Assembly (NCBI GenBank): GCA_041946965.1
Contig: JBHGBM010000066.1
Coordinates: 1 to 64,000 of the forward strand
From: JBHGBM01 sp041946965
Lineage (GTDB): Bacteria; Acidobacteriota; Terriglobia; Bryobacterales; Bryobacteraceae
DNA: 64,000 nucleotides
Reading direction: 5' to 3'
In this document: positions 17,601-25,851 of the stretch, one piece after another
Position numbering within the stretch: position 1 is the stretch's first letter
How the letters are laid out: the number at the start of each line of letters is the position of its first letter
Translations under genes and position numbers: made by a program
Notes under the pieces: model-generated
The model's database searches: none
Seen by the model: only the letters and a program-made list of their open reading frames with translations
Told to the model about the DNA's origin: nothing

Positions 17601-19717
17601 CCAGTGGAACGCTGCTCACCTCCGGGCAGTCGCGCGAGATTTCGCTCGATGCGGTTGGGAGCCCGCGCCTGTTCACTGGCGCTTCCGGATACCGCATCTT
17701 GGTACCGGAAGGCGCGGCGCGGCTCGAGATCCGCACTACGGCCTCGCCGGCCAGCGCGGATGTCGATCTGTACGTGCGGTACGGCGCGGCGCCCAGCCTC
17801 GCCGACGGCCGCGTGGTCTCGGACTTCTCCTCCAGCGGACCGGCCGGCCAGGAGACCGTCGCTATCAGCGGCGCGGCCCTGAAGGCGGGCACGTACTACA
17901 TCGCCTTGGGCCTGTTCACGACGAACACGTCGGTGAGGGTCACCCTGACGGCCACGGTGCGTGCGGGAACGGGCGGCGGCGGATCCGGCCCGACGGTCCT
18001 GACCTCCGGCGCGCGCCAAAGCTTCAACATCCCTGCGGTTTCGAACAACACGCTTTTGAGCGGCTCGCTCGGCTACCAGATCGCCGTTCCGGCTAACGCC
18101 AGGAAGCTGACCATACGGCTGGAGACTGTTACGGCGGGCGTAGACCTTGATCTGTACGCCCGCTTCGGCGCGGCGGTTGAAGTGAGCGACGGCCGCGTGG
18201 TGGCGGACTACGATTCCAGCGGCAGCGGCGGCAATGAGGTCATCGAGATTACGCCCGCGACGAATCCGGCGCTGCGCGCGGGCACGTACTACATCGCCAT
18301 TGGAGTGTTCACGACGGGCATTGCGGCGAACGGCAGCCTCACCGCTACCGTGGAGACCGACGACACCGCGGCGGCGCCCGTCTTGCAGCCGGGTACGCCG
18401 AGCAGTTTCCGCGTCGGCCCGGTGACCGGCCCGACCCTGTTGAGGAGCAGCGGAACGTTCAAGGTGACCGTGCCCGCCGGCGCTACCAGGCTGCAAGTCC
18501 GCGCCACGGCCGCCACGCCCGGCGCCGACATCGACCTTCACGTCCGCTTCGGCACCCCGCCGGAGGTAGCGGACGGCAAGGTAGTGGACGATTATTCTTC
18601 GACGAGCGCGGGCGGCGACGAGACCGTTACCGTGCTTGCCACTTCGACCCCGCCCCTGCGCGCGGGCGACTACTACGTCACACTCGCGCTTCACACTGCG
18701 GGCGTGGAGGTCAGCGGAAGCATCACCGCCACGCTCGATACCTCCGCGGGGCGGCCTTCCGGCTCCACGCTGCTGACCTCCGGAGTTCCGGGGAAGTTCT
18801 CCCTGCCCGCGGTCGGTGAGCCCACGCTGTTCGTAGGCGACTACGGGTTCCGCGTCGAGGTGCCGGAAGGGGCCACGCGGTTGGAGATCAAGCTGCTCAC
18901 CTCTACACCCAACGTGGATACCGATCTGTACGTGCGCTACGGCGCGGACGTGGACCTGGCCGATGGAAATGTGGTTGCGGATTGGGACTCCTCCAGCGAC
19001 ACCGGCAACGAGACGGTCGTGGTCACCACTACTTCCTCCAAGCCGCTGGCGCCCGGCACGTATTACATCGGGATGGGGCTGTTCACCGCCGGTGTGGCGG
19101 CGGAAGGCAAGGTGACCGCCACCATCGAGCGCACACCATCGGTGCCTGCGCCCCCGGGTGCGAGGACGCTCGAGCCCAACGCCGAGACCCCGTTCTCCTT
19201 CCCGGCGGTTTCCGACAACACCCTGTTCAGCGGCGACTACGCTTACAAGATCGAGGTGCCGGAGGGCACGACCAAGTTCCAGGTGCGCATTTCCACCGCT
19301 ACTCCGGGCGCCGACGTGGACCTGTTCGTGCGCCAGGGCGCCATGCCGGAAGTGAGCGACGGCCGCGTGGTGGCCGATTACCGTTCGACCAGCGACAGCG
19401 GCGACGAGATGATCACCGTAACCCCCTACACCACGCCGCCGCTCAAACCGGGCGTGTACTACATCGCCATGGCCGTGTTTACGAAGAACACCGCCATCGG
19501 CGGGACCATCGTGGCCACCATGCTCGGCCCGCAGAACGCCATCGAAGTAACGCAGAAGGGCCGCGCGCCGGAAGACGGGTTCCACGCGCTGCTGGCCTCG
19601 CCGGAGGGCGATCAGCCGTTGCGCGTGGACGTGATGCGCGAACCGGCCGGCGAAGCGCTGGAGCGCAAGCCGGCGCAACCCGCGCCGGCCAAACCCATGC
19701 GGCGAATGGTGAAATAG
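14675..19717 (+). CDS. Secreted lysyl-endopeptidase-like serine protease with nine C-terminal PPC-like repeats
   Basis: The protein has 1680 residues. It opens with the signal peptide MPTLFLIPLVGLLLPG, then a pro-region at about 25-200. The trypsin-like domain at about 205-445 has His263 (LTANHC), Asp313 (GDYTLLQL) and Ser388 (GGSSGSP) as the triad. Cys211, Cys217, Cys242, Cys264, Cys285 and Cys416 resemble the disulfide set of Achromobacter lysyl endopeptidase, so a related fold is likely. Cleavage specificity is inferred, not shown. From residue 452 nine tandem repeats of about 130 residues follow. Each has a DVDLYVR-like strand and a GTYYIALGLFTTG-like strand, the pattern of pre-peptidase C-terminal (PPC) domains, which usually bind surfaces or polymers or are trimmed during secretion. 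The C-terminal 45 residues are basic and proline-rich. A strong promoter precedes the gene. Confidence 0.87.
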   Translation: MPTLFLIPLVGLLLPGVHVGARQADAVRPAQYQGAGVKLPHAQRIPGVRFRLPRPVEHHFAPLAREQMEAFRPKGDLPAASLHRALPPGAHTQGAWQDLPDGRRVWRAAIRAAGAQALRVHFTNFDVGHGRVWLHDGSGDENSIAGPYSGRGAYGDGEFWSDLVFGEAAIIEFEPEDAAPGAPPFELSEISHVFRGLEPQASIERQAALGCHEDLGCHPEYADISKSVARMVFETGEGGAYCTGALVMDRGRTFTPYFLTANHCISTESEARSLITFWMYQTSGCNQAAPDPRSVPRATGARYLAGGEVERGDYTLLQLNEVPSGVTFAGWRPDEVPIGTKVFGIHHPAGDYKRVSIGERAQDRATSFSVDKHYVVPWRTGLTEGGSSGSPLFSDEGVIIGQLTGGPKPPAGKTGCDLMPSYSLYGKFAVAFPAFQRYLDGRDVTPPASGGGASLTSGTARDWSYNVSSPTLFNGNYGFKIDVPSGATALNVMVTSTNPSAEILVVARNGVPPSVTDGRVQSDISVEMKNGRAVLRLDASSTPAIRPGTWHIALAVFTTGTVSGNITATVETGAGTPPPSGGGSPVALTPGVARNLVISPVSQPTLFNGGNGYKVDVPAGAARLEVRVGVPGGVDVAALVRYGSEPAFVDGKLQFDYMSAAQGTDQVVTVASSSTPPLKSGTYYIALAVFTTGREIRGTIVANVQTSGTTPPAGSNNLTSGVAQTFNLPAVAVNTLFYGDSGFRIAVPEGATRLEIKVVTSTPNADVDLFVRFGQDVQLSGSSAVADYKSESDGGNESVTITASSNPPLRAGTYYIALGLFTRGIPVTGTVTATVERGSTPSPGGPTALIAGVPRNVSLPSVTEATMFTGEFGYKITVPSGATKLEFRLASSINADVQMYARFGEMPGLSGGRAVADWSTTGSGANKSLTITPSSTPALRPGDYYVAFGLFTTRVAFSGTITATLETPAAPPPSETSGTLLTSGQSREISLDAVGSPRLFTGASGYRILVPEGAARLEIRTTASPASADVDLYVRYGAAPSLADGRVVSDFSSSGPAGQETVAISGAALKAGTYYIALGLFTTNTSVRVTLTATVRAGTGGGGSGPTVLTSGARQSFNIPAVSNNTLLSGSLGYQIAVPANARKLTIRLETVTAGVDLDLYARFGAAVEVSDGRVVADYDSSGSGGNEVIEITPATNPALRAGTYYIAIGVFTTGIAANGSLTATVETDDTAAAPVLQPGTPSSFRVGPVTGPTLLRSSGTFKVTVPAGATRLQVRATAATPGADIDLHVRFGTPPEVADGKVVDDYSSTSAGGDETVTVLATSTPPLRAGDYYVTLALHTAGVEVSGSITATLDTSAGRPSGSTLLTSGVPGKFSLPAVGEPTLFVGDYGFRVEVPEGATRLEIKLLTSTPNVDTDLYVRYGADVDLADGNVVADWDSSSDTGNETVVVTTTSSKPLAPGTYYIGMGLFTAGVAAEGKVTATIERTPSVPAPPGARTLEPNAETPFSFPAVSDNTLFSGDYAYKIEVPEGTTKFQVRISTATPGADVDLFVRQGAMPEVSDGRVVADYRSTSDSGDEMITVTPYTTPPLKPGVYYIAMAVFTKNTAIGGTIVATMLGPQNAIEVTQKGRAPEDGFHALLASPEGDQPLRVDVMREPAGEALERKPAQPAPAKPMRRMVK
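16030..19550 (+). repeat. Nine tandem PPC-like repeats inside the protease gene
   Basis: Repeat starts fall near 16030, 16430, 16820, 17214, 17608, 17992, 18379, 18763 and 19162. The unit is about 390 bases or 130 residues. Shared anchors are a T/LLTSG opening, a TLFxGxxGYKI strand, VPxGATRLEIR, ADVDLYVRFG, GRVVADY, and the closing GTYYIALGLFTTG. Units are joined by Gly/Pro/Ser-rich linkers. The copies have diverged, so this is old duplication and not recent slippage. Confidence 0.88.
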
Positions 19718-19721
19718 CCGC

Positions 19722-20141
19722 GTGCTGCCGGCGCTGTTCTTTCTGATGGCGGGTGGTCCGGTGTTGAAGCTGCCCGCGCCCACCGCCGGGGAACTGGCTC
19801 CGCGCACCACCGCCCGGGGCCTGCCGCTCGCGGGCATTCACCGGAAGGTGACGCTCGGCCGTTATGCGCGCAAATGGCAAACGGAGAACGGCCGTCCCGT
19901 CTGGCGCCTGGCGATTCAGTCGCCGGGCGCCGCCGCCGTGCGGCTGCACATCACCGGATTCGGCGAGGGCAAAGGGACGCTGCGCGTGGGCCAGCGCACC
20001 TACACGGGCGGCGGCGATTTCTGGAGCGACGTAATTCTCTCAGACACCGCGGAGGTCGAATTCCGGCCGGCGGGAACGCGGCGCGAGCTGCCTTTCGGGA
20101 TCGACCGGCTTTCGCACCTGAAGGTCAGGCCGATACCGTAA
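19722..20141 (+). CDS. Small secreted protein resembling the propeptide of the upstream protease
   Basis: The gene has 139 residues and a GTG start 4 bases after the protease stop. The N-terminus (MLPALFFLMAGGPVL) looks like a short signal sequence. Residues 52-132 align with the protease pro-region at about 96-192. WQxxxGRxVWRxAI, AxAVRLHxTxF, GGxFWSDVI and AxxEFxP, then a DRLSHL/SEISHV ending, occur in the same order. There is no catalytic domain. By analogy with other secreted proteases it could act in trans as a folding chaperone, inhibitor or immunity factor, but this is inference. It overlaps the end of the opposing dehydrogenase by 17 bases. An alternative start is the ATG at 19746. 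Confidence 0.72.
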   Translation: MLPALFFLMAGGPVLKLPAPTAGELAPRTTARGLPLAGIHRKVTLGRYARKWQTENGRPVWRLAIQSPGAAAVRLHITGFGEGKGTLRVGQRTYTGGGDFWSDVILSDTAEVEFRPAGTRRELPFGIDRLSHLKVRPIP

Positions 20142-21141
20142 CGGGCTGGCCGTTGCACGACCGGGCGTCCACCATCAGCTTCGCGACCTTTACCGCGAGC
20201 GAGGATTCCGCCGGCAGGCAACTGGCGGGCTGTACGCCCGCCTTGCAGCATTCCACGAAATACTGAATCTCGGCCTGATAGCAGTCCACCTCCGGCGCGG
20301 GCAGCGCTTCCTTGCGGCCGTCGGCCCAGTAGACCGTTGCAGGCCGTCCGGCGGAGCTGAACTCGGCGATGCCCTTATCTCCCGCCACGGTGTACTCCAT
20401 GGAGAACGGGTACTCGCCCACGTGGTGCCACCCGCCCGTAATGGTGACGGACGGGACGTTGTCATATTGGAACGTGGAGGTGATCAGGTCGATGCCGCCC
20501 GCCATGTCCTCGTGGCCGGTGGAGCAGACCGCGCGGGGCGTGCCGAACAGGTACAGCGACATGTCCACGTCGTGGATCAGCAGGTCGAAAATGCCGCCGC
20601 CGCTCTTGGACTTGTCGAACTCCCAGGGCCCCCAGGTGGGGACGGAAGTGCGGCGGCGGAAGAAGGCCCACCGGATGGGGCCGAGCTGTCCGCTCTTCAC
20701 CAGCATGGCCATGCCGGCATAGGCGGGGATGAAGCGCAGCACCTGGGCGATCATCAGGATGCGTCCGGAGCGCTCGGCTTCGGCGCACATGGCGTCGGCG
20801 TCGGCGCCGTTGAGCGCCATGGGTTTTTCGCAGAGCACATGCTTGCCCGCCCGCAACGCGGCCATGGTGGCGGAGGCGTGGAAGACGGTGGGCAGGCACA
20901 CGTCCACCGCGTCGAGATCGGGATCCGCCACGATCTCGTCGATGGAGCGGTATTTCCTAGCCGCCGAAAAATCCATGGCCTGACCCGGCCCGCCAAGGTT
21001 CCCTTGAATGCCGCTCAGGTCGCCGGAGAGGCGCTGTTCGTTGGTGTCCATCACCGCCGCCACGCGCACATCCGGAATTCTCGAGAGCCCCTGAAGATGG
21101 GTGCTCCCCATGAAACCAAGACCGAGTACGCCGATGTTCAT
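20125..21141 (-). CDS. Gfo/Idh/MocA family NAD(P)-dependent dehydrogenase
   Basis: The protein has 338 residues. The N-terminal Rossmann motif GVLGLGFMGSTH binds NAD(P). GKHVLCEKPMALN near residue 94 contains the catalytic-lysine motif EKP of this family, and the C-terminal domain has the typical GGGIFDLLIHDVDMSLYLFG segment. These enzymes oxidise or reduce sugars, inositols or sugar acids. It sits 14 bases downstream of an MFS transporter of the sugar-acid type on the same strand, so the pair probably imports and then converts one carbohydrate. The substrate is not identifiable. Its end overlaps the end of the opposing propeptide-like gene. Confidence 0.85.
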   Translation of the reverse strand: MNIGVLGLGFMGSTHLQGLSRIPDVRVAAVMDTNEQRLSGDLSGIQGNLGGPGQAMDFSAARKYRSIDEIVADPDLDAVDVCLPTVFHASATMAALRAGKHVLCEKPMALNGADADAMCAEAERSGRILMIAQVLRFIPAYAGMAMLVKSGQLGPIRWAFFRRRTSVPTWGPWEFDKSKSGGGIFDLLIHDVDMSLYLFGTPRAVCSTGHEDMAGGIDLITSTFQYDNVPSVTITGGWHHVGEYPFSMEYTVAGDKGIAEFSSAGRPATVYWADGRKEALPAPEVDCYQAEIQYFVECCKAGVQPASCLPAESSLAVKVAKLMVDARSCNGQPVTVSA

Positions 21142-21155
21142 AAGGCAGAGTATAT

Positions 21156-22358
21156 CTACAATTTCACCGGCGCGAGGCGCGGTGCGGCAACGTGCACCAG
21201 CCCGAGCGCGGCGAAATAGGAGAGCCCCGCCCACAGGAATACCGGCACGTAGCTGCCGGTGGCCTGAAGGATGAAGCCGGTGGCGGCGGCTACCAGCATG
21301 CCTCCCACCGATCCGCCGAACCCGCAGATGCCGACCACGGAACTGACCGCGCTGCGCGGGTACATGTCCGAAACCACCGTGAAGATGTTCGCCGCCCATC
21401 CCTGGTGGCCCGCCGTGGCCAGGCTGAGCAGCGCGACCGCCGTCCACATGCTGGAAACGTGGGGGGCGAACATGATGGGTGCGATCATGCACGCGCAGGC
21501 CAGGATGGCGAGCTTGCGGCCCGCGTTGACCGAGAAGCCGCGCCGGATCAGGCACGAGGAGAGCCACCCGCCGAAGATGCTGCCGCCATCCGCCGCCACG
21601 TAGATCACCACCAGCGGCAGGCCGATCTTATCGAGCGTAATGCCGTGCCGCGCGTACAGGAACTTCGGCACCCAGTAGAGGTAGAACCACCACACCGGGT
21701 CGGTGATGAGCCGCGCGAGCAGCAGGCCGATGGTTTCGCGCCGCCCCAGCAGACGCACCCAGGGAACGCGCGGACCGCCGGGCTCGTCCTTCGCCGCCGG
21801 AGGCGTGCGGTAGAGCCACAGCCACGCCGCCACCCAGAGGAAGCCCACCGCGCCAGTGGCCAGAAAGGCCCAGCGCCAGCCATACCGGAGCGTGATCCAA
21901 GGCACCGCCAACGGGGCGATAATCGCGCCGACGTTCGACCCGGCGTTAAAGATTCCGGTGGCCAGCGCGCGCTCGTTCTTGGGAAACCATTCGGCGACGG
22001 TCTTGACGGCCGCGGGGAAATTGCCGGCTTCGCCGAAGCCCAGCGCGAAGCGCGCCACCCCAAAGCCGAAAGCGGAGCGCGCGGCGGCGTGGGCCATGGC
22101 GGCGGCGCTCCAGAAGACGATGGATAGCGTGTAGCCCATCCGCGTTCCAGCCAGGTCGATCACCCGCCCTACCGCCAGCAGGCCGATGGCGTAAGCGGCC
22201 TGAAATGCGGTGACGATCAGTCCGTAGTCGGCTTCCGACCAGCCGATCTCGTTCTGCAAGGCGGGCGCCAGGATGCCCAGCACCTGCCTGTCCATGTAAT
22301 TGATCGTGGTGGCGAAGAACAGCAGCGCGCACACCACCCAGCGAAACCGTTCCGGCAT
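21156..22358 (-). CDS. MFS transporter, anion:cation symporter (hexuronate/sugar-acid type)
   Basis: The protein has 400 residues and about twelve membrane helices. The N-terminus RWVVCALLFFATTINYMDRQVLG is the hallmark of the ACS family, which includes the hexuronate and galactonate carriers. GEAGNFPAAVKTVAEWFP in helix 4 and GIFNAGSNVGAI in helix 5 are also family-typical. It is the first gene of a two-gene unit with the Gfo/Idh/MocA dehydrogenase. It diverges from priA, with 42 bases between the start codons. A sugar-acid substrate is likely from family and context. Confidence 0.82.
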   Translation of the reverse strand: MPERFRWVVCALLFFATTINYMDRQVLGILAPALQNEIGWSEADYGLIVTAFQAAYAIGLLAVGRVIDLAGTRMGYTLSIVFWSAAAMAHAAARSAFGFGVARFALGFGEAGNFPAAVKTVAEWFPKNERALATGIFNAGSNVGAIIAPLAVPWITLRYGWRWAFLATGAVGFLWVAAWLWLYRTPPAAKDEPGGPRVPWVRLLGRRETIGLLLARLITDPVWWFYLYWVPKFLYARHGITLDKIGLPLVVIYVAADGGSIFGGWLSSCLIRRGFSVNAGRKLAILACACMIAPIMFAPHVSSMWTAVALLSLATAGHQGWAANIFTVVSDMYPRSAVSSVVGICGFGGSVGGMLVAAATGFILQATGSYVPVFLWAGLSYFAALGLVHVAAPRLAPVKL

Positions 22359-22400
22359 GGAGTTTCTGTTTTACCATGAAGCGATGGAGCCGTCGGCGGC

Positions 22401-24815
22401 GTGAACCATCGTTATTGTGACGTCAGCCTGCCGGTGCCGCTCGACCAGCCGTTCACCTACGAGCTGCCCGAAACCCTGCGCCACCGCGTGCAGCCGGGTT
22501 GCCGCCTGTGGGTGCCGTTCGGCCCGCGCAAGCTCACCGGCGTGGTGCTGCGCTGTCACGACGAGCCGCCCGGTGTGGCGACCAGGCAGGCGCTGCGCCT
22601 GATCGATGCTGAGCCCGTGCTGGACAGCGGGCTGCTGGCGCTCGGCCAGTGGATCGGCGGCTACTACTGCGCGCCGCTCGGCGAAGTGCTGCGCAGCATG
22701 CTGCCGCTGGCCGCCGAAATCCGGCAGGGGAAGATCTATTCGCTGACGGACAAGGGACGGGACGCCGCGCGGCAGCTCGTACTCGATGCCGCCCCGGACG
22801 ATCCGGCGGTTTCCGTGCTGCGCGCGCTCGAACGGCGTCCGCTTTCGGCGGCGTACCTGGCGAAAACGTTGCCGCTCGCCGACCGCGTGCTGAAGTCGCT
22901 CGAAAAGCGCGGCTTCGTCGTCATGGAAACCGTCCACGTGGACCGCGACCCGCTGCGCGCGCCGGCGGAGAGGCTGCGGGTGGAACTCAACGCCGGCGGG
23001 CGGGACGGAAAGTTTCCCAAGGCCGAGCGCGAATTGCTGGCGTTCCTCGATCTGCACCCCGGCTCGCACAACCTGAAGGAACTGGAAGCCATGGTGCGCG
23101 ACGCCAGTCCCGCAGCGCGGTCGCTGGCGCGCAAAGGGCTGGTCACGCTCAAGCCGGAACCGGTGGGGATGACCACCGCTCCGATTCGCGCCCCCCACGT
23201 GCTCAACGCCTCGCAGCAGGCGGCCTTCGACGCTATCGCCCGGTCCATCCGCGCGCGGCGGTTCGAGAGCTTCCTGCTGCACGGCGTGACGGGCTCGGGC
23301 AAGACCGAAGTGTACCTGAACGCCATCGAAGTGGCGCTGGCCGAGCAACGGGGCGCGCTGCTGCTGGTGCCGGAAATCGCGCTCACGCCGGCGGTGGCGG
23401 CGCAGTTCTTCTCCCGCTTCGGCGACCGCGTGGCCATCCTGCACAGCGCCTTCACGGACAGCGAGCGCAGCGGGCAGTGGAGGCGCATCCGCGCGGGCGG
23501 CGCGCCGGTCGTGGTAGGGACGCGCTCGGGCGTGTTCGCGCCAGTGCGGGACCTCGGCCTGATCATCGTGGACGAGGAGCACGACAGCAGCTACAAGCAG
23601 GAGGAAACGCCGCGCTACAACGGCCGCGACGTGGCCATCGTGCGGGCACAGCAGGCGGGCGCCACCGTGGTGCTCGGCTCCGCCACGCCCAGCCTGGAAA
23701 GCCGCTACAACGCCGGGCGCGGCAAGTACACGCTGCTCGAGCTGCCGGAACGCGTGGAGCAGCGCCCGCTGCCGGAAGTGGAGCTGATCGACATGCGCCA
23801 GGAGTTCCTCGAGACGCGGCGGCAGGCCACCTTTTCCCGCCGCCTGCTGGAGCGTCTGAGGGAACGGCTCGATTCCGGCGAACAGAGCATCGTGCTGCTC
23901 AACCGCCGCGGCTTCTCCAGTTACGTCACCTGCCGCGCGTGCGGCGAGCGCGTCCAGTGCGCCAATTGCTCGGTGACCCTCACCTATCACCGCCGCGACC
24001 GCCGGCTGCTGTGCCACTACTGCAACTACGCCGAGCGCGTGCCGGAGGTCTGCCCGAAGTGCCAGAGCGAGCACCTGTACTTCATCGGCGTGGGCTCGGA
24101 GAAGGTGGAGGAGGAGCTGCACCGCGAGTTCCCCGCCGCGCGCATCGCCCGGCTCGACCGCGACACCGTCACCGGCAAGCGCGAGTACGAAGGCGTGCTG
24201 CAAGGCTTTCGCGAAGGCGATTACGACATCCTGGTGGGCACCCAGATGATCGCCAAAGGCCACGACATTCCGAATGTCACGCTGGTGGGCGTGGTCTCCG
24301 CGGATATCGGACTGGGCATGCCCGATTTCCGCGCCGCCGAACGCACGTTTCAACTGTTGACGCAGGTTGCCGGACGCGCCGGGCGCGGCGACCTTCCCGG
24401 ACAAGTGCTCTTCCAGACCATCAACCCCGAGCACTACGCCGTGCGCATGGCCGCCATGCAGGATTACGCGGCGTTCTACCAGAAGGAACTGAACTTCCGG
24501 CGCATGATGGCCTACCCGCCGTTCAGCGCCATGGCGAACCTGCTGGTGCGCTCGGATAAACAGGAGCACGCGCTGCACATGAGCGCGGAACTCGGCCGCC
24601 ACCTCACACCCGCCCCGGAAAAAATCCGTATCATGGGACCGGCGGAAGCGCCGGTGGTGAAGCTCAAGAGCGAGTACCGCTACCAGCTTCTGATCAAGGC
24701 CGCCAGCCGCAAGGCGTTGAACGAGCTGCTGCGCCGCGCGCAATCTTTCGCCGCCGCGCGCCAGTGGCCCGCCACCGCGCTGGTGATCGACGTGGACCCG
24801 TTGACTTTGATGTAA
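22401..24815 (+). CDS. priA: Primosomal replication restart helicase PriA
   Basis: The protein has 804 residues from a GTG start that begins MNHRYCDVSLPVPL, the family's usual 3'-DNA-binding domain opening. The Walker A motif GVTGSGKTEVY is near residue 295 and the DEEHD box near residue 391. Eight cysteines between about 510 and 555 (CxxC and CxxCxxxxC spacings) form the two zinc-binding sites that separate PriA from other helicases. GTQMIAKGHD and QVAGRAGR are the later helicase motifs. PriA reloads the replisome at stalled forks. The length is normal and the domain order complete. It is probably co-transcribed with trmJ downstream. Confidence 0.95.
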   Translation: MNHRYCDVSLPVPLDQPFTYELPETLRHRVQPGCRLWVPFGPRKLTGVVLRCHDEPPGVATRQALRLIDAEPVLDSGLLALGQWIGGYYCAPLGEVLRSMLPLAAEIRQGKIYSLTDKGRDAARQLVLDAAPDDPAVSVLRALERRPLSAAYLAKTLPLADRVLKSLEKRGFVVMETVHVDRDPLRAPAERLRVELNAGGRDGKFPKAERELLAFLDLHPGSHNLKELEAMVRDASPAARSLARKGLVTLKPEPVGMTTAPIRAPHVLNASQQAAFDAIARSIRARRFESFLLHGVTGSGKTEVYLNAIEVALAEQRGALLLVPEIALTPAVAAQFFSRFGDRVAILHSAFTDSERSGQWRRIRAGGAPVVVGTRSGVFAPVRDLGLIIVDEEHDSSYKQEETPRYNGRDVAIVRAQQAGATVVLGSATPSLESRYNAGRGKYTLLELPERVEQRPLPEVELIDMRQEFLETRRQATFSRRLLERLRERLDSGEQSIVLLNRRGFSSYVTCRACGERVQCANCSVTLTYHRRDRRLLCHYCNYAERVPEVCPKCQSEHLYFIGVGSEKVEEELHREFPAARIARLDRDTVTGKREYEGVLQGFREGDYDILVGTQMIAKGHDIPNVTLVGVVSADIGLGMPDFRAAERTFQLLTQVAGRAGRGDLPGQVLFQTINPEHYAVRMAAMQDYAAFYQKELNFRRMMAYPPFSAMANLLVRSDKQEHALHMSAELGRHLTPAPEKIRIMGPAEAPVVKLKSEYRYQLLIKAASRKALNELLRRAQSFAAARQWPATALVIDVDPLTLM

Positions 24816-24862
24816 AAACATTAGGGCCACGGATGGACGCAATCCGCGGCGAAAAATAAACG

Positions 24863-25594
24863 ATGTCCCCTGAACTTCGAGCCCGCCTCAGGGTAGTGCT
24901 GGTGGAAACGCGCAACCCGCTGAACGTCGGCGCCGCGGCGCGGGCCATGGCGAACTTCGGGTTTGCCTCGCTGCGCGTGGTGAACCCGTATGAGCTCGCC
25001 TGGCGCGAGGCCCGCTCCGCCGTGGGCGCCGCGCCGCTGCTGGCCGCCGCCGAGGAGTACAAATCCGTGGCGGACGCCGTCGCCGATTGCGTGCTGGTGG
25101 TGGGCACCACCTCGATTCACAGCCGTGTGCCGCGCCAACCCGTGCGGCGGCTGGAGTACGGCGCGCGGCTCATCCGCCGCGCGCTCGGCGGCGGCCCCGT
25201 CGCGCTGCTGTTCGGCTCGGAGAAGTACGGCCTCTCCAACACGGACCTCGCGCACTGCCATTGGCTGCTGCGCGTCGCCACCGAGGCGCGGGACCTCTCC
25301 ATGAACCTGGGCCAGGCCGTCGCCGTGTGCCTCTACGAGCTGGCTCGCGACTCGCGCTCCGCCGTGGCTGAACCGAAAGAGTTAAAGCCCGCCACCGCCG
25401 CCGAAAACGAACAAATCACGCGCATGCTGCTCGAAGCCCTCGAGGCGAGCGGCTATGTCAACCCCGTGACCGCCGCCTCCACCGGGGAGAAGGTCCGGCG
25501 GCTCGTGCGGCGCTTTGGGATCTCCGGCCGCGACGCCCCGGTGATGCTCGGCATGCTGCGCCAAATTCTGTGGAAGTTGCGCGGAGGACGGTGA
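24863..25594 (+). CDS. trmJ: tRNA/rRNA methyltransferase of the SpoU class, TrmJ-like
   Basis: The protein has 243 residues. LVETRNPLNVGAAARAMANFG at the N-terminus is the TrmJ-type motif 1. LLFGSEKYGLSN and LSMNLGQAVAVCLYEL are SPOUT motifs 2 and 3, which build the knotted S-adenosylmethionine site. TrmJ enzymes 2'-O-methylate nucleotide 32 of tRNA. The C-terminal 80 residues form a separate helical extension, also typical of TrmJ and not of TrmL. The ATG at 24863 is the first in frame. The lysine riboswitch begins 16 bases after the stop codon. Confidence 0.85.
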   Translation: MSPELRARLRVVLVETRNPLNVGAAARAMANFGFASLRVVNPYELAWREARSAVGAAPLLAAAEEYKSVADAVADCVLVVGTTSIHSRVPRQPVRRLEYGARLIRRALGGGPVALLFGSEKYGLSNTDLAHCHWLLRVATEARDLSMNLGQAVAVCLYELARDSRSAVAEPKELKPATAAENEQITRMLLEALEASGYVNPVTAASTGEKVRRLVRRFGISGRDAPVMLGMLRQILWKLRGGR

Positions 25595-25610
25595 ATCCGA
25601 TATTCTGGGA

Positions 25611-25801
25611 TTTTCGGTAGAGGCGCGAAGGCCATGACTACTCGAACTCGCAGCACCGCATGAACGGCGGGGGTTCGGGGAAAGGGGTTCAGGAATCTTC
25701 GCCGAAGCCGGGGCGGTGCGTTCACGCCGCAACGGTTGGGGGGCCAGGCTAATACCTGCCCACTGTCACCCGTTCCCAGGCGGGTGGAGCGCTATCGGAA
25801 G
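25611..25801 (+). promoter_or_regulatory. Lysine riboswitch (L box) ahead of the DAP/lysine operon
   Basis: The sequence follows the L-box core in order. A GGTAGAGGCGCGA block lies at 25616-25628, then GACTA (loop-E-like) shortly after, AAAGGGG at 25681-25687, TCGCCGAAGCC at 25699-25709, and the closing GGAGCGCTATCGG at 25786-25798. The outer stem P1 pairs 25611-25620 with 25792-25801 over ten consecutive positions, three of them G-U. Bacillus lysC leaders share these blocks in the same order. Downstream, AGAGT/ACTCT (25805-25809 and 25816-25820) forms a small hairpin before a pyrimidine-rich tract, and the GGAAGCGAAG end of P1 could also pair with that tract. Excess lysine is therefore predicted to lower expression of the operon. 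Whether control acts on transcription or translation is not clear. Confidence 0.85.
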
Positions 25802-25851
25802 CGAAGAGTCCCGCTACTCTCTCCCTTCTGTTTGCCTCCCCCAGTATCGTT

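Noticed and set aside
16030..19550. CRISPR array or short tandem repeat
   Set aside because: The period is about 390 bases, the units are diverged, and they keep an open protein frame. They are protein-domain repeats.
16469..19837. A 1122-residue minus-strand open frame opposite the protease repeats
   Set aside because: Same artefact of high GC. The plus strand carries the conserved repeats.
25595..25851. A small protein gene in the gap before the DAP operon
   Set aside because: Frames there are short and the sequence matches the lysine riboswitch core instead.
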